Shown here one piece after another: positions 8,660 through 18,446 of a DNA stretch of 64,000 nt. Each line of letters begins with the position of its first letter. Within the stretch, counting starts at the first letter, position 1. Origin of the DNA: Chloroflexota bacterium. Lineage in GTDB: Bacteria; Chloroflexota; Dehalococcoidia; DSTF01; RBG-16-68-14. The DNA lies in the NCBI GenBank assembly GCA_003228685.1, contig QIFC01000095.1, positions 120,948-184,947 of the forward strand, given 5' to 3'. The position numbers and the translations under genes are program-made. The notes below the pieces were generated by a model. It did not search any database and had not been told where the DNA came from. It saw only the letters and a list, made by a program, of their open reading frames with translations.

Positions 8660-9882
8660 TACAGGATCGCTCCCTTCTCCTTCAGCGGGACGATCTGGTC
8701 CCAATCGTAGCCCAGCTCCAGCAGCACCTCCTCGGTGTGCTGGCCCAGCTCAGGCGCCAGACCGCGGGGCTCCGACTCCGTATCGCTGAAGTCCGCCGGG
8801 CTGGCGACGAAGCTGACCGGCCCATCCGGGCCCTCCACGTCCTTGAACGCGCCTGACTCGTGCGCGATCGGGTCTTCCAGCATGTCGCTGATGCTGTTCA
8901 CGGGCGCGAACCAGACGTTCTCGCGGTCGAAGATTTCGCCCCATTCGTCCAGCGTCTTCCGCCCGAAGACGGCGTCCAGCTCCGCCACCAACTCCGGCCC
9001 ATGCTCGCGGCGGATGTTGATGTCGGCGAAGCGTTCGTCCTCCAGCAGGTTCTCGCGTTCGATGGCGCGCAGGAGGTCCGGCCAGTGGCGGTCCGCTTGG
9101 AGCAGCAGCAGCCAGAACCAGCGCTCGTCCTTCGACTTGAAGCAGTTGATAATCGGGTTGACCGCGTGTTCGCGGTCGTAGCCGTTGATCGGCACCTTCA
9201 GACGCATCGCCAGACTCGCGTCCCAACCCATCATGTAGATGCCCGTGCGAAGCAGCGAGATGGCGACGCGCTGCCCTTTGCCAGTACGTTCCCGCGAAAA
9301 CAGCGCCGCGCTGACGGCGCCTGCCGCGCCCATGCCGGTGATATGGTCGCCCATGCCGCCCCGCTGTTGCGGGATGGGCTGGCCCGGCGGCACGAGCGTC
9401 TGGCCCACGCCCGCCCGCGACCAGAACGCGCCGATGTCGTACGCGGCGCGGTCGCGGTTCGGGCCGTCGGGGCCGTAGCCGGTGATGTGCGCGTAGACCA
9501 GGCGTTCGTTGGCCTTCGCGAGCGTGTCGTAATCGAGCCCGAAGTCGTCGAGCGCGCGTGGGCGCATGTTGGTCACGAACACGTCGGCGCTATCGGCGAG
9601 CTTGCGCGCGATCGCCCGGCCGTCTTCGTGCTCCAAGTTCACGGCGACGCTCCGCTTGCCACGGTTGTCGACCTCGAATGGCGGATTGATCGTGATCGCG
9701 GCGCCCAACGCCGTCGCAAAGAGGCCGCGAAACGGGTCTCCGTTGGGCGGCTCCAGCTTCACGACGTCGGCGCCCCAGTCGCGCAGGATCATGGAGCAGG
9801 AGGGCCCTGCCACCCACAGCCCCAGCTCAACAACACGGATCCCCTCCAGCGGTCCGGACATTAGCTTCCTCCCTTTGTGCAA
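8659..9882 (-). CDS. CaiB/BaiF family (class III) CoA-transferase
   Basis: PLEGIRVVELGLWVAGPSCSMILRDWGADVVKLEPPNGDPFRG; NRGKRSVAVNLEHEDGRAIARKLADSADVFVTNMRP. Confidence 0.95.
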   Translation of the reverse strand: MHKGRKLMSGPLEGIRVVELGLWVAGPSCSMILRDWGADVVKLEPPNGDPFRGLFATALGAAITINPPFEVDNRGKRSVAVNLEHEDGRAIARKLADSADVFVTNMRPRALDDFGLDYDTLAKANERLVYAHITGYGPDGPNRDRAAYDIGAFWSRAGVGQTLVPPGQPIPQQRGGMGDHITGMGAAGAVSAALFSRERTGKGQRVAISLLRTGIYMMGWDASLAMRLKVPINGYDREHAVNPIINCFKSKDERWFWLLLLQADRHWPDLLRAIERENLLEDERFADINIRREHGPELVAELDAVFGRKTLDEWGEIFDRENVWFAPVNSISDMLEDPIAHESGAFKDVEGPDGPVSFVASPADFSDTESEPRGLAPELGQHTEEVLLELGYDWDQIVPLKEKGAIL

Positions 9883-10124
9883 TCGTGTGTGCCGGTGAGT
9901 ATAGCAGCAGTCAGCTCGTCGGCTATGCCCTGGCCGGCTGGTATGGCCCAGGGAATGGCATCATCGATACCAGTAAGGCGCATAAGTATGTAATCCTATC
10001 TTGCATAAGTACTCATAAATGACTACGCCGGTCCGCCGATTAGCTCCCCCAACGCTGTTAGACTGAACTTGTCAACCGGAGGGAGGCGAGCCGACTTGGC
10101 GGTCTGGCTAGGAAGGATCTGCGC

Positions 10125-13100
10125 TTGGCGAATAGCGATGACGTTACCCCAGAAGAGAACGTGGCAGATCCTGCCGCTACCGCAGCTGGCCCTCTGAACG
10201 CCGAAGGCACGCTGCCGCAGGGTGCTAACCTCTTCAAGGCGCTCTTCTTGGAGCACCCTGATGGCGTCGCGTTGATTGTGAAGGGGCGGATAGTGCTAGT
10301 CAATGAACGCTTTGCTGAAATGAGCGGCTACTCGGCTGAAGAAGCCATCGGCATGGCCCCCAGTGAACTGGTCGTTCCGGAGGACAAGGAGCGTCTCGAT
10401 GACCGGATACAGGAGCTGCACGAACAGGGAGCAGTGTACCCATCTGCATACACGCTCCTCTGCAAGGACGGGTCCCGCCTTCCCATCGATGCTTACTCGA
10501 ACCCGATACAGCATGACGGGCAAACCGTCTTAATCAGCGTCCTTCGCGACATTTCCGACCAGAAGCAGGCTGAAGAGGCGCAACAGGCGACCACAGAGCG
10601 GCTATTGAAAGCGCAGCGCGTTGCCAAGATAGGGTTCTTGGACTGGAATCTGAAAACGAACGACATAGTCTGGTCGGATCAAATCTATGACCTCTATGGC
10701 GTCGACCCACGAGCCGATGGCGAGACCCTTGACTCCACCATACGGCTCGTTCACCCCGACGACTTGAAATTCGCAGAAGAGAATCTTGAACGGGCCACGA
10801 AGGGTGAGCAGGCATACGACATCGATCACCGCATACTGCGGCCCGATGGCAAGGTGCTATGGGTCCATGCGCAAGCGGAGCTGGTCTGGGGCGCGGACGG
10901 CAACCCGGAAAGCCTTCTGGGAACCGTCGTGGACATTACCGAGCGCAAGGAAGCGGAGCAGGCACTGCGGACCAGCGAAGAGCGCTACAGGACGCTGTAT
11001 GAGCTAGCGAGCGACGCTTTCCTGAACGTTCACACAAATGGCGAAATCCTAGATGCGAACGTCGCGGCGGCCGAATTACTTGGTTACACCTTGGAGGAGC
11101 TCAAGGAACTGAGCGCCCTCCACGATATCATCGCGCCCGAGATATCTGAAGAAACCATGGCGTCGTTGGCAAAGCAGCTTAAAGAGCAAGACCACTTTGA
11201 AGTCGGTACGATATGGCTGCGCAAGGATGGGTCGCGAGTACAGGTAGCCGTGAGCGGGAAGCCCCTGACAATAGACGGCCAGCCTCTGCTTCAGATCATC
11301 GGCCGGGACATCACCGAGCGTAAGCAGGCAGAGGAGGCGCTCCTGGAGAGCGAGGCGAAGTACCACGACCTGGTAGAGACATCGCAGGACATGATCTGGA
11401 AGTGTGCCGCTGACGGACGCTTCACGTATCTGAACGGCGCCTGGCGTGAGACGCTTGGCTATGAGCTCGAAGAAATGCTCGGCCGCCCCTTCACAGACTT
11501 TCAGACGCCGGAGGCCGCCGCACAGGACACCCAGGAGTTCGCCAGCCATCTCGCGGGGGGCTCGGTAACGGGCTACGAGACAACACACGTCTCCAAGTCC
11601 GGCGAGGAGGTTCATCTAGTCTTCAACGCCATGCCGCTGTTTGGCGCCGACGGGAACATCGTAGGCACCCAGGGCACGGCTTACAACATCACGGCGCGGA
11701 AGCGGGCGGAGGAGGCGTTGCGGCTGCGAAGCGCCGCTGTTGAGGCCGCCGCCAACGGCGTCGTCATCGCCGACCGTGAAGGCGATATCGTTTGGGTGAA
11801 CGCAGCCTTCACGGCCCTCACTGGCTATCCCTTCGAGGAGGCCATCGGCCAAAATCCACGCCTCCTCAGATCGGGCAAGCACGATCAGCCGTTCTATAAG
11901 CAGCTCTGGGACACGGTCCTGGCCGGACAGGTCTGGAGAGGTGAGATAATCAACCAGCGCAAGGACGGCAGCTTCTACACGGAGGAGCAGGCCATCACGC
12001 CGGTATCTGACGAACACGGCGAGATCACGCACTTCATCGCCATCAAGCAAGACATCACCGACCGCAAGCAGGCAGAGGAGGCGCTGCGAGCCCTGCAAGA
12101 GGAGCGCTACGACCGGCTGCTTGAAGTGGCGCCGGACGGCATTGTGATCGTCGATGGCGCAGGCGTCATCGAGACCGTCAATGCGAAGACAGAAGAGATG
12201 TTCGGCTACGATCGGAGTGAGCTGATTGGCAGGCCCGTAGAGATGCTCATTCCTGAGCGCTTTCACGAGCGCCATCTAGCCCACCGCCAGGCATACACGG
12301 CTGCGCCCCACGCGCGTCAGATGGGGCCTGAGATAGACCTCTACGGGCTGCGTAAGGATGGGAGCGGATTTCCCGTAGACATCAGCCTCAATACGACGCG
12401 GACAGCAGATGGGGTCCGCGTCATTGCCGCCGTCCGAGACGTGGCGGAACGTGTCGCTGCCGAAACTGCGCTGCGTGAGAGCGAATCCACAAACCGCGCG
12501 CTGTTGGCGGCGATGCCCGACATGATATTCCGGATCGCGCGTGACGGCACGTACCTGGGCTTCACGCCAGGCGCGACAGCAATGCCCATCGTCGAACCGA
12601 ACGAATTCCTGGGCAAGAGCGTACGCGAGGTCATCCCCCAGATTGCTGAACAGTTTCTGCAAGCCATTGAGCGGGCACTGGATAGCCGGGAAACACAGAC
12701 GTTAGAGTACGAACTCGCATATGGCGAAGAGTTAAAATTCTTCGAGGCCCGGATTAACGCTTCCGGCGAGAAAGAAGCGCTCACGATCGTCCGTGACATC
12801 ACAGCTCGCAGGCAGGCGCAGGAGTCGCTGCGGCATAGCGAAGCGCGCTTTTCCACCGCGTTTCACGACAACCCCGTTCCCGTTGTGATCTCCAGAGTGA
12901 ACGATGGAAAGCTCATCGACGTGAATGATGCGTTCCTTAGCATGACCGGACAGCGCCGGGCGGAGACCATTGGGCGCACGAACATCGAACTGGGCATGCA
13001 GACCGACCCCGCCCCGCTCGAGGATGTAGCGGAAGCGGTCCGCAAACACGGAACGGTCATGGACTTCCCAGCACAGCTCAGGCTCAAGACGGGCGATGTC

Positions 13101-13460
13101 CTCGACGTGCTGGCGACCGTGACGCAGATCGAATTGGAAGGCCAGCCCTGCTTCCTGACCACGTTTGTTGACATCACGGAACGCACACGGCTCGAACATG
13201 AGCTACGGCAGATGCGTGACGACCTGGAAAGCAAAGTCGAGCGCCGGATGGCCGGCGACAACCCCTATCGGCTGACCTTTCGCGAGTATACTGTCCTTCA
13301 CCTGATCGCCGCCGGTAAGGCCGACAAGGAGATTGCTGCCGAACTGGGGATCAGCATCTACACCGTCCACCGGCACGTGAGCAAGATCCTGGCGAAGATG
13401 GACTCCCCATCCAGGACAGAGGCGGGAACCCGTGCGCTCCGCGAAGGGCTGCTGGACTAG
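10125..13460 (+). CDS. Multi-PAS sensor protein with C-terminal LuxR-type HTH (about 8 PAS domains, no kinase)
   Basis: Repeated PAS/PAC signatures (RDITERKQAEEAL); C-term LTFREYTVLHLIAAGKADKEIAAELGISIYTVHRHVSKILAKM; TTG start. Confidence 0.9.
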   Translation: MANSDDVTPEENVADPAATAAGPLNAEGTLPQGANLFKALFLEHPDGVALIVKGRIVLVNERFAEMSGYSAEEAIGMAPSELVVPEDKERLDDRIQELHEQGAVYPSAYTLLCKDGSRLPIDAYSNPIQHDGQTVLISVLRDISDQKQAEEAQQATTERLLKAQRVAKIGFLDWNLKTNDIVWSDQIYDLYGVDPRADGETLDSTIRLVHPDDLKFAEENLERATKGEQAYDIDHRILRPDGKVLWVHAQAELVWGADGNPESLLGTVVDITERKEAEQALRTSEERYRTLYELASDAFLNVHTNGEILDANVAAAELLGYTLEELKELSALHDIIAPEISEETMASLAKQLKEQDHFEVGTIWLRKDGSRVQVAVSGKPLTIDGQPLLQIIGRDITERKQAEEALLESEAKYHDLVETSQDMIWKCAADGRFTYLNGAWRETLGYELEEMLGRPFTDFQTPEAAAQDTQEFASHLAGGSVTGYETTHVSKSGEEVHLVFNAMPLFGADGNIVGTQGTAYNITARKRAEEALRLRSAAVEAAANGVVIADREGDIVWVNAAFTALTGYPFEEAIGQNPRLLRSGKHDQPFYKQLWDTVLAGQVWRGEIINQRKDGSFYTEEQAITPVSDEHGEITHFIAIKQDITDRKQAEEALRALQEERYDRLLEVAPDGIVIVDGAGVIETVNAKTEEMFGYDRSELIGRPVEMLIPERFHERHLAHRQAYTAAPHARQMGPEIDLYGLRKDGSGFPVDISLNTTRTADGVRVIAAVRDVAERVAAETALRESESTNRALLAAMPDMIFRIARDGTYLGFTPGATAMPIVEPNEFLGKSVREVIPQIAEQFLQAIERALDSRETQTLEYELAYGEELKFFEARINASGEKEALTIVRDITARRQAQESLRHSEARFSTAFHDNPVPVVISRVNDGKLIDVNDAFLSMTGQRRAETIGRTNIELGMQTDPAPLEDVAEAVRKHGTVMDFPAQLRLKTGDVLDVLATVTQIELEGQPCFLTTFVDITERTRLEHELRQMRDDLESKVERRMAGDNPYRLTFREYTVLHLIAAGKADKEIAAELGISIYTVHRHVSKILAKMDSPSRTEAGTRALREGLLD

Positions 13461-13674
13461 CAGCGGCCAGCTTCTCTACCCGCCCTGCTGGGCGCCATCC
13501 TGTCCGCCCGCCCGCGGGAGGGAGTCTGTCGCCCGTCCTGATCGGCCCTGCGGTGATGGTTGGTTAGAATTGGCTATGCCTACCAGCCGACTGACACGAC
13601 CAACACTGATAGACTGAGGCTGTCAGCCAGAAGACAGCCAGCCTGGCCGGTATCGCTTAGGAGAGGAATCGCGC

Positions 13675-16257
13675 TTGGCAGACATCGGGTACGAAGACCC
13701 CGAAGGGCATGCAGCGAAGTTGGCCGGCATTACTAGCGGCGACGCACAGGCAGAAGACCGGCTCCCCCAAAGCGCACAGCTGTACCAGATGCTCTTCGCA
13801 TCCCACCCCGACGGCGTCGTCCTGACCGTCGAGGGCAAGATCGCGCTCATCAACGATCGCTTTGCCGAGCTGAGCGGCTATTCGACTGAAGAAGCCATCG
13901 GGATGACCCCGAGCGATCTGGTGGTCCCCGAGGAGCGCGAGCGAGCCGGCGAGCGAGTGCAGGCGCTCCTGACGAAAGGGCCGGCGTTCCCGTCCACGTA
14001 CACCTTCGTGCGAAAGGACGGGACCAAACTACCCATCGATGCGCTCTCCAGGCCGGTGCAGCATGACGGGAAGGCGGCCATCATCAGCGTCGTGCGCGAT
14101 ATCTCCGAACGGAGGCGGGCGGAGGAAGCGCTGCTGCGCACCGGGGAGCGCTACCAACACCTGCTTGAAGTGGCGCCGGACGGCATTGTCGTCGTCGATG
14201 GCGCCGGTGTCATTGAGACGGTCAACGCGAAGACGGAGGAGCTCTTTGGCTACGGTCGGGAAGAACTGGTGGGTCGTTCGGTGGAGATGCTCCTTCCCGA
14301 GCGATATCGGGAGCATCACACCGCTCACCGCCAGACATATACGGCCGCGCCCTACGTCCGAACAATGGAGTCGGGGACCGACCTCTACGGCTTGCGCAAA
14401 GACGGAAGCGAATTCCCGGTAGACATCAGCCTCAACGCCATCCAGTCAGACGCTGGGACCAACGTCATCGCTGCCGTACGCGATTTGAGCGAGCGCGCCG
14501 AGGCCGAGAAAGGGCTGCGCCGGAGTGAGGAGCGTTTCAAGGTCTCGCTCATGAATACGCCAATCGTGGTCTTCGAACAGGATTCGGACCTCCGCTACAC
14601 GTGGGCTCACAATCCAGTGCCCGGCTTCACGCTGGAAGATCTGCTCGGCAAGACCGACATCGAATTGCTTCCCGCCGGCGAGGCAACGCGGCTGACCGAA
14701 CTGAAACAGCAAGTCCTCCGTTCCGGCAAGGGAACACGGGAGATCGTCGAAGCCACTATCGACGGTCGGCTCGGCTACCACGACATTACGATCGAAACGT
14801 TGCTTGACGGCGAGGGCGCCATCGTGGGGATCACGGCCGCATCGTTCGACATCACCGAACGCAAGCAGGCAGAAGAGGCGTTGCGAGCGCTGGAAGAGGA
14901 GCGCTACCGCCGTCTGCTTGAAGTGGCGCCGGACGGCATCGTGATCGTCAATGACGCCGGCGTCATCGAGACGGTCAACGCGCGGACGGAAGAGTTGTTC
15001 GGCTACGACCGGAAGGAACTGATCGGCAGGCCCGTGGAGACGCTCATGCCCGACCGGCATCACCAGCTTCATACGGCTCACCGCCAGGCATATACCGCCG
15101 CTCCTCACGCCCGCCCCATGGGGCAGGAGATGGAGCTGTACGGGCTGCGTAAAGATGGGAACATATTCCCGATTGACGTGAGCCTCAACACGATGCGCTC
15201 GGCCGATGGGATCAGCGTCATCGCCGCCGTCCGTGATGTGACCGAGCGCGTTGTTGCCGAGAAGACGCTGCGTGAGAGCGAAGCGACAAACCGTGCGCTG
15301 TTGATGGCAATGCCGGACATGATCTTCCGGCTGGACCGCGATGGCACGTACACGGGCTTTGTGCCGGGCGCAACGTCGGAGCCCATCGTCCAGCCGAGCG
15401 AACTCCTGGGCCGTAGCGTGCGAGAGATCATTCCTAGCCTAGCCGAAGAATTTCTGCAGGCCATTGGCCGGGCACTGGACAGGCAGGACGCACAAACTCT
15501 GGACTATGACCTCCCGTATGATGACGAACTCCGCTCCTTCGAGGCCCGAATCAACGCCTATAGCGATGACGAAGTCTTGGCGATCGTCCGCGATGTGACC
15601 GCGCGCAAGAGAGCCGAGAAGGCGCAACGTGAAAGCGAAGCGCGGTTCTCCACAGCGTTTCACGACAACCCCGTTCCCGTCGCGATCTCCAGAGTGCGGG
15701 ACGGCAAACTCATCGACGTGAATGATGCGTTCCTGAGCATGACCGGACATCGGCGAGCGGAGACCATCGGGCGCACGAACATCGAGCTTGGCATGCTGGC
15801 CGACCCCGGCGCGCGTGAGGACGTAACAGAAGCAGTCCGCGAACACGGAACAGTCCGTGACTTTCCGGCACAGCTCAGGCGCAAGACGGGCGACGTCCTT
15901 GACGTGCTAGCGACGGTGACGCAGATCGAACTGGAAGGCGAGCCCAGCTTCCTGACCACGTTTGTCGACGTCACCGAACGCAAGCGGCTCGAAGCGGAAC
16001 TGCAGGAGATGCGTGACGACCTGGAAAGCAAAGTCGAACGCAGGATGGCCGGCGACAACCCATATCAGCTTACCTTCCGCGAGTTCACGGTCCTTCACCT
16101 CGTCGCCGCAGGCAAAGCGGATAAGGAGATCGCGGTCGAACTGGGTATCAGCGTCTACACCGTCCACCGGCACATGAGCAAGATCCTGGCCAAGATGGAC
16201 TCCCCTTCCAGGACCGAAGCGGGAACGCGAGCGCTCCGCGAAGGGCTGCTGGACTAG
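13675..16257 (+). CDS. Multi-PAS sensor protein with C-terminal LuxR-type HTH (about 6 PAS domains), tandem paralogue of the preceding gene
   Basis: Near-identical C-terminus (KADKEIAVELGISVYTVHRHMSKILAKMDSPSRTEAGTRALREGLLD); TTG start in a similar leader. Confidence 0.9.
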   Translation: MADIGYEDPEGHAAKLAGITSGDAQAEDRLPQSAQLYQMLFASHPDGVVLTVEGKIALINDRFAELSGYSTEEAIGMTPSDLVVPEERERAGERVQALLTKGPAFPSTYTFVRKDGTKLPIDALSRPVQHDGKAAIISVVRDISERRRAEEALLRTGERYQHLLEVAPDGIVVVDGAGVIETVNAKTEELFGYGREELVGRSVEMLLPERYREHHTAHRQTYTAAPYVRTMESGTDLYGLRKDGSEFPVDISLNAIQSDAGTNVIAAVRDLSERAEAEKGLRRSEERFKVSLMNTPIVVFEQDSDLRYTWAHNPVPGFTLEDLLGKTDIELLPAGEATRLTELKQQVLRSGKGTREIVEATIDGRLGYHDITIETLLDGEGAIVGITAASFDITERKQAEEALRALEEERYRRLLEVAPDGIVIVNDAGVIETVNARTEELFGYDRKELIGRPVETLMPDRHHQLHTAHRQAYTAAPHARPMGQEMELYGLRKDGNIFPIDVSLNTMRSADGISVIAAVRDVTERVVAEKTLRESEATNRALLMAMPDMIFRLDRDGTYTGFVPGATSEPIVQPSELLGRSVREIIPSLAEEFLQAIGRALDRQDAQTLDYDLPYDDELRSFEARINAYSDDEVLAIVRDVTARKRAEKAQRESEARFSTAFHDNPVPVAISRVRDGKLIDVNDAFLSMTGHRRAETIGRTNIELGMLADPGAREDVTEAVREHGTVRDFPAQLRRKTGDVLDVLATVTQIELEGEPSFLTTFVDVTERKRLEAELQEMRDDLESKVERRMAGDNPYQLTFREFTVLHLVAAGKADKEIAVELGISVYTVHRHMSKILAKMDSPSRTEAGTRALREGLLD

Positions 16258-16307
16258 GCAGCGAACACGCAACGCGCGGGCGGGCTGCATCAGGTAGGCT
16301 GTACTCC

Positions 16308-16601
16308 ATGGCGAAGAGCAAGCAACCAGCCAGCATGACTCCAGCCGAGAGAAAAGAGCGTGGCCTGAAGAAGCTCCGCGCGCTCCTGAATGAGCTGCTT
16401 GAGACAGACGCGCTCGACGAGAAGAGCCCCGGTGTCTTTCGCTGGAAGTCGCGGGCCTTCCTCCACTTCCACTACCTCTTGGACGGCAGCTTCGTCGCGG
16501 ATGCCCGCATCGGCGGCGACGACTTCCATAAGTTCGACGTCACAACGCCCCCTGGGCAGGCCGTATTTCTCGCTGCTCTCCGCGACACGATCGGCGAGTG
16601 A
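16308..16601 (+). CDS. Hypothetical protein, 97 aa
   Basis: ORF preceded by TAGGCT-N7-ATG. Confidence 0.6.
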   Translation: MAKSKQPASMTPAERKERGLKKLRALLNELLETDALDEKSPGVFRWKSRAFLHFHYLLDGSFVADARIGGDDFHKFDVTTPPGQAVFLAALRDTIGE

Positions 16602-16603
16602 TG

Positions 16604-16627
16604 TAGAATACGTCCGCCATGGAACCA
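16604..16627 (+). promoter_or_regulatory. TAGAATACGTCCGCC-ATG promoter-start cassette, copy 1
   Basis: TAGAAT, 9 nt, ATGGAACCAC. Confidence 0.6.
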
Positions 16628-16972
16628 CTCATTCAGGATGCCAGTCTCGATGGCCTGCGGTCTAGTTGCCGTCGCTGCGACGCCGAGCTGCACCGCTCGG
16701 CCTACGAAGTCCGAATGTCCGGAACGGCCGCCTACTACTGCCTGCGCTGTGCCCTTATGCACCGGCCTATGGTTCGACGTTCACTCGTCATTAGCCTGAT
16801 CGTGGGGACCCTGCTCACAGCCATCAACCAAAGAAACGTCCTCGTTCAAAGCGGTCTGCCGGCTAGCTTGGCGTGGCAAGTCCCGCTCACCTACGTCGTG
16901 TCCTACTGTGTGGCTACGTTGGGAGCTATCCTCAACGCTCGTAGTGCCGGCGTTGAACTCGATCATGCATAA
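16619..16972 (+). CDS. Small zinc-ribbon/membrane protein with NrtS-like segment
   Basis: CRRC...CLRC pair, then RRSLVISLIVGTLLTAINQRNVLV...PLTYVVSYCVATLGAI resembling NrtS-family nitrate/nitrite transporters. Confidence 0.6.
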   Translation: MEPLIQDASLDGLRSSCRRCDAELHRSAYEVRMSGTAAYYCLRCALMHRPMVRRSLVISLIVGTLLTAINQRNVLVQSGLPASLAWQVPLTYVVSYCVATLGAILNARSAGVELDHA

Positions 16973-17143
16973 CGCTCGTCGGTCTTGCTACGCGCTGGTG
17001 GCAATCAACGTCGTGAGTTCGCTTGTGCACATCGTGCTGATCCCATACGTCGCGGTTGGACTCACGCTGTTGTGCCACGACCTGAACGCGGCTCGAACGC
17101 CCCAAGACTAGCCGGCCCAGCAGCAGGTTCGCACACATTCCGT

Positions 17144-17168
17144 TAGAATACGTCCGCCGTGGAACCAC
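17144..17168 (+). promoter_or_regulatory. TAGAATACGTCCGCC-GTG promoter-start cassette, copy 2
   Basis: Identical to copy 1 over the -10 and spacer; start codon GTG. Confidence 0.6.
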
Positions 17169-17206
17169 GCCGCTCATGGGAGCGCCGCTGAGGAGAGCAC
17201 CTGATA

Positions 17207-18319
17207 GTGGACCAAGAGATTCCAGAGAGCCCGGCGCAACTAACGCCGGAGTGGCTCACGGCGGCGTTACGGGCTGACGGCGCCATCACCAGGGACGACG
17301 CCACCGTGACCTCGTTCGACGCGGAGACGGTGGGCGAAGGAGTCGGCTTCATCGGACTGCTCGCGCGCCTGCATCTGCGATACAGCGGGGACGCTGAGGG
17401 CGCGCCACCGACTGTCATCGCAAAGTTCCCTTCCCAGGCGGAGGGAGCCAGGGCGATCGGCAAGCTCTACGGCGTGTACGAGCGAGAGGTCCGCTTCTAC
17501 GCCGAGATCGGCGACGATGTCGGCCTCACCACGCCGCACTGCTACTACAGCGCCATGGACATCGACAGCGACCGGTACTTCCTGCTGCTTGAGGACATGG
17601 CCGCGTCAGGCCGCGTGGGCGATCAGGTCGCTGGGTGCTCCGAGGAAGAGGCGCTGCTGGCCGTGACGGAACTGGCGAAACTCCACGCCTCCTGGTGGGA
17701 CAGCTCGGCGTTTCCCGAGGTCGCCTGGCTGCCGCGCGGAAGCGACCTCGTGCGCGCGTTGATGCAGGCGTTGTACCCGCAGTCGAGCAAGGCGTTCACG
17801 GAGGAGTTCGGCGAGCGGCTGACGCCAGAGATCGCCGCCGCGATGGCGACGCTTGACCAGCGCATCCTGGCTTCCCTCCCCGAACTCGAGACCCGGCCGG
17901 AGACGGTCATCCACGCCGACTACAGGCTGGACAACATGTTCTTCGGGATCGACCGGGCGCCATACGAGCTGGCGGTGTTTGACTGGCAAACGACGAACCG
18001 CAGCAACGGCCCGTACGATCTCGCCTACTTCGTGAGCGGCTGCATGGCTCCCGAGCGCCGGCGCACGAGCGAGCCGCGGCTGATCCAGGCCTATCACGAC
18101 GTGCTGGTCGAACGGGGCGTGCGTGGCTATCCGTTCGATGAGCTGATGGAGGACTACGGCCGGTCGCTCGTGCTGGCACTCGCGATCATGACCGTGAGCG
18201 GGGCGACACTGGAGCGGACGAACGAGCGGGCGGTGAAGCTCTGGGAGGGGCTGCTCGATGGCTTGGTCACGTCGATCACCGACCACAGCGCACTCGCTCT
18301 ACTGCCTGCGGCACCGTAG
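17207..18319 (+). CDS. Phosphotransferase (aminoglycoside phosphotransferase/ecdysteroid-kinase-like)
   Basis: VIHADYRLDNMFFG and AVFDWQTTNRSNGPYDLAYF catalytic motifs. Confidence 0.88.
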   Translation: MDQEIPESPAQLTPEWLTAALRADGAITRDDATVTSFDAETVGEGVGFIGLLARLHLRYSGDAEGAPPTVIAKFPSQAEGARAIGKLYGVYEREVRFYAEIGDDVGLTTPHCYYSAMDIDSDRYFLLLEDMAASGRVGDQVAGCSEEEALLAVTELAKLHASWWDSSAFPEVAWLPRGSDLVRALMQALYPQSSKAFTEEFGERLTPEIAAAMATLDQRILASLPELETRPETVIHADYRLDNMFFGIDRAPYELAVFDWQTTNRSNGPYDLAYFVSGCMAPERRRTSEPRLIQAYHDVLVERGVRGYPFDELMEDYGRSLVLALAIMTVSGATLERTNERAVKLWEGLLDGLVTSITDHSALALLPAAP

Positions 18320-18329
18320 CCGTTGAGGG

Positions 18330-18358
18330 TAGAATCAGTCCGCCATGGTGGAACCACG
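18330..18358 (+). promoter_or_regulatory. TAGAATCAGTCCGCC-ATG promoter-start cassette, copy 3
   Basis: Two mismatches and one ATG insertion relative to copies 1 and 2. Confidence 0.55.
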
Positions 18359-18446
18359 CATCCAGTACGCCCAGACCAAAGATGGAGTCAACATCGCCTA
18401 CTACGCGATCAGGCACCGGCCGAGCGTACGGGAAACGGTCGTGAGA
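18345..18446 (+). pseudogene. N-terminal remnant of an alpha/beta-hydrolase/adenylate-cyclase family protein
   Basis: MVEPRIQYAQTKDGVNIAYYAI then loss of recognisable homology. Confidence 0.6.

Noticed and set aside
8860-9864. 334-aa plus-strand ORF opposite the CoA-transferase gene
   Set aside because: Shadow ORF typical of GC-rich coding DNA; Arg/Ala/Val-rich with no recognisable domain, while the opposite strand has strong family motifs.
16908-17111. 67-aa ORF overlapping the NrtS-like gene in another frame
   Set aside because: No motif support and overlaps a better-supported frame.
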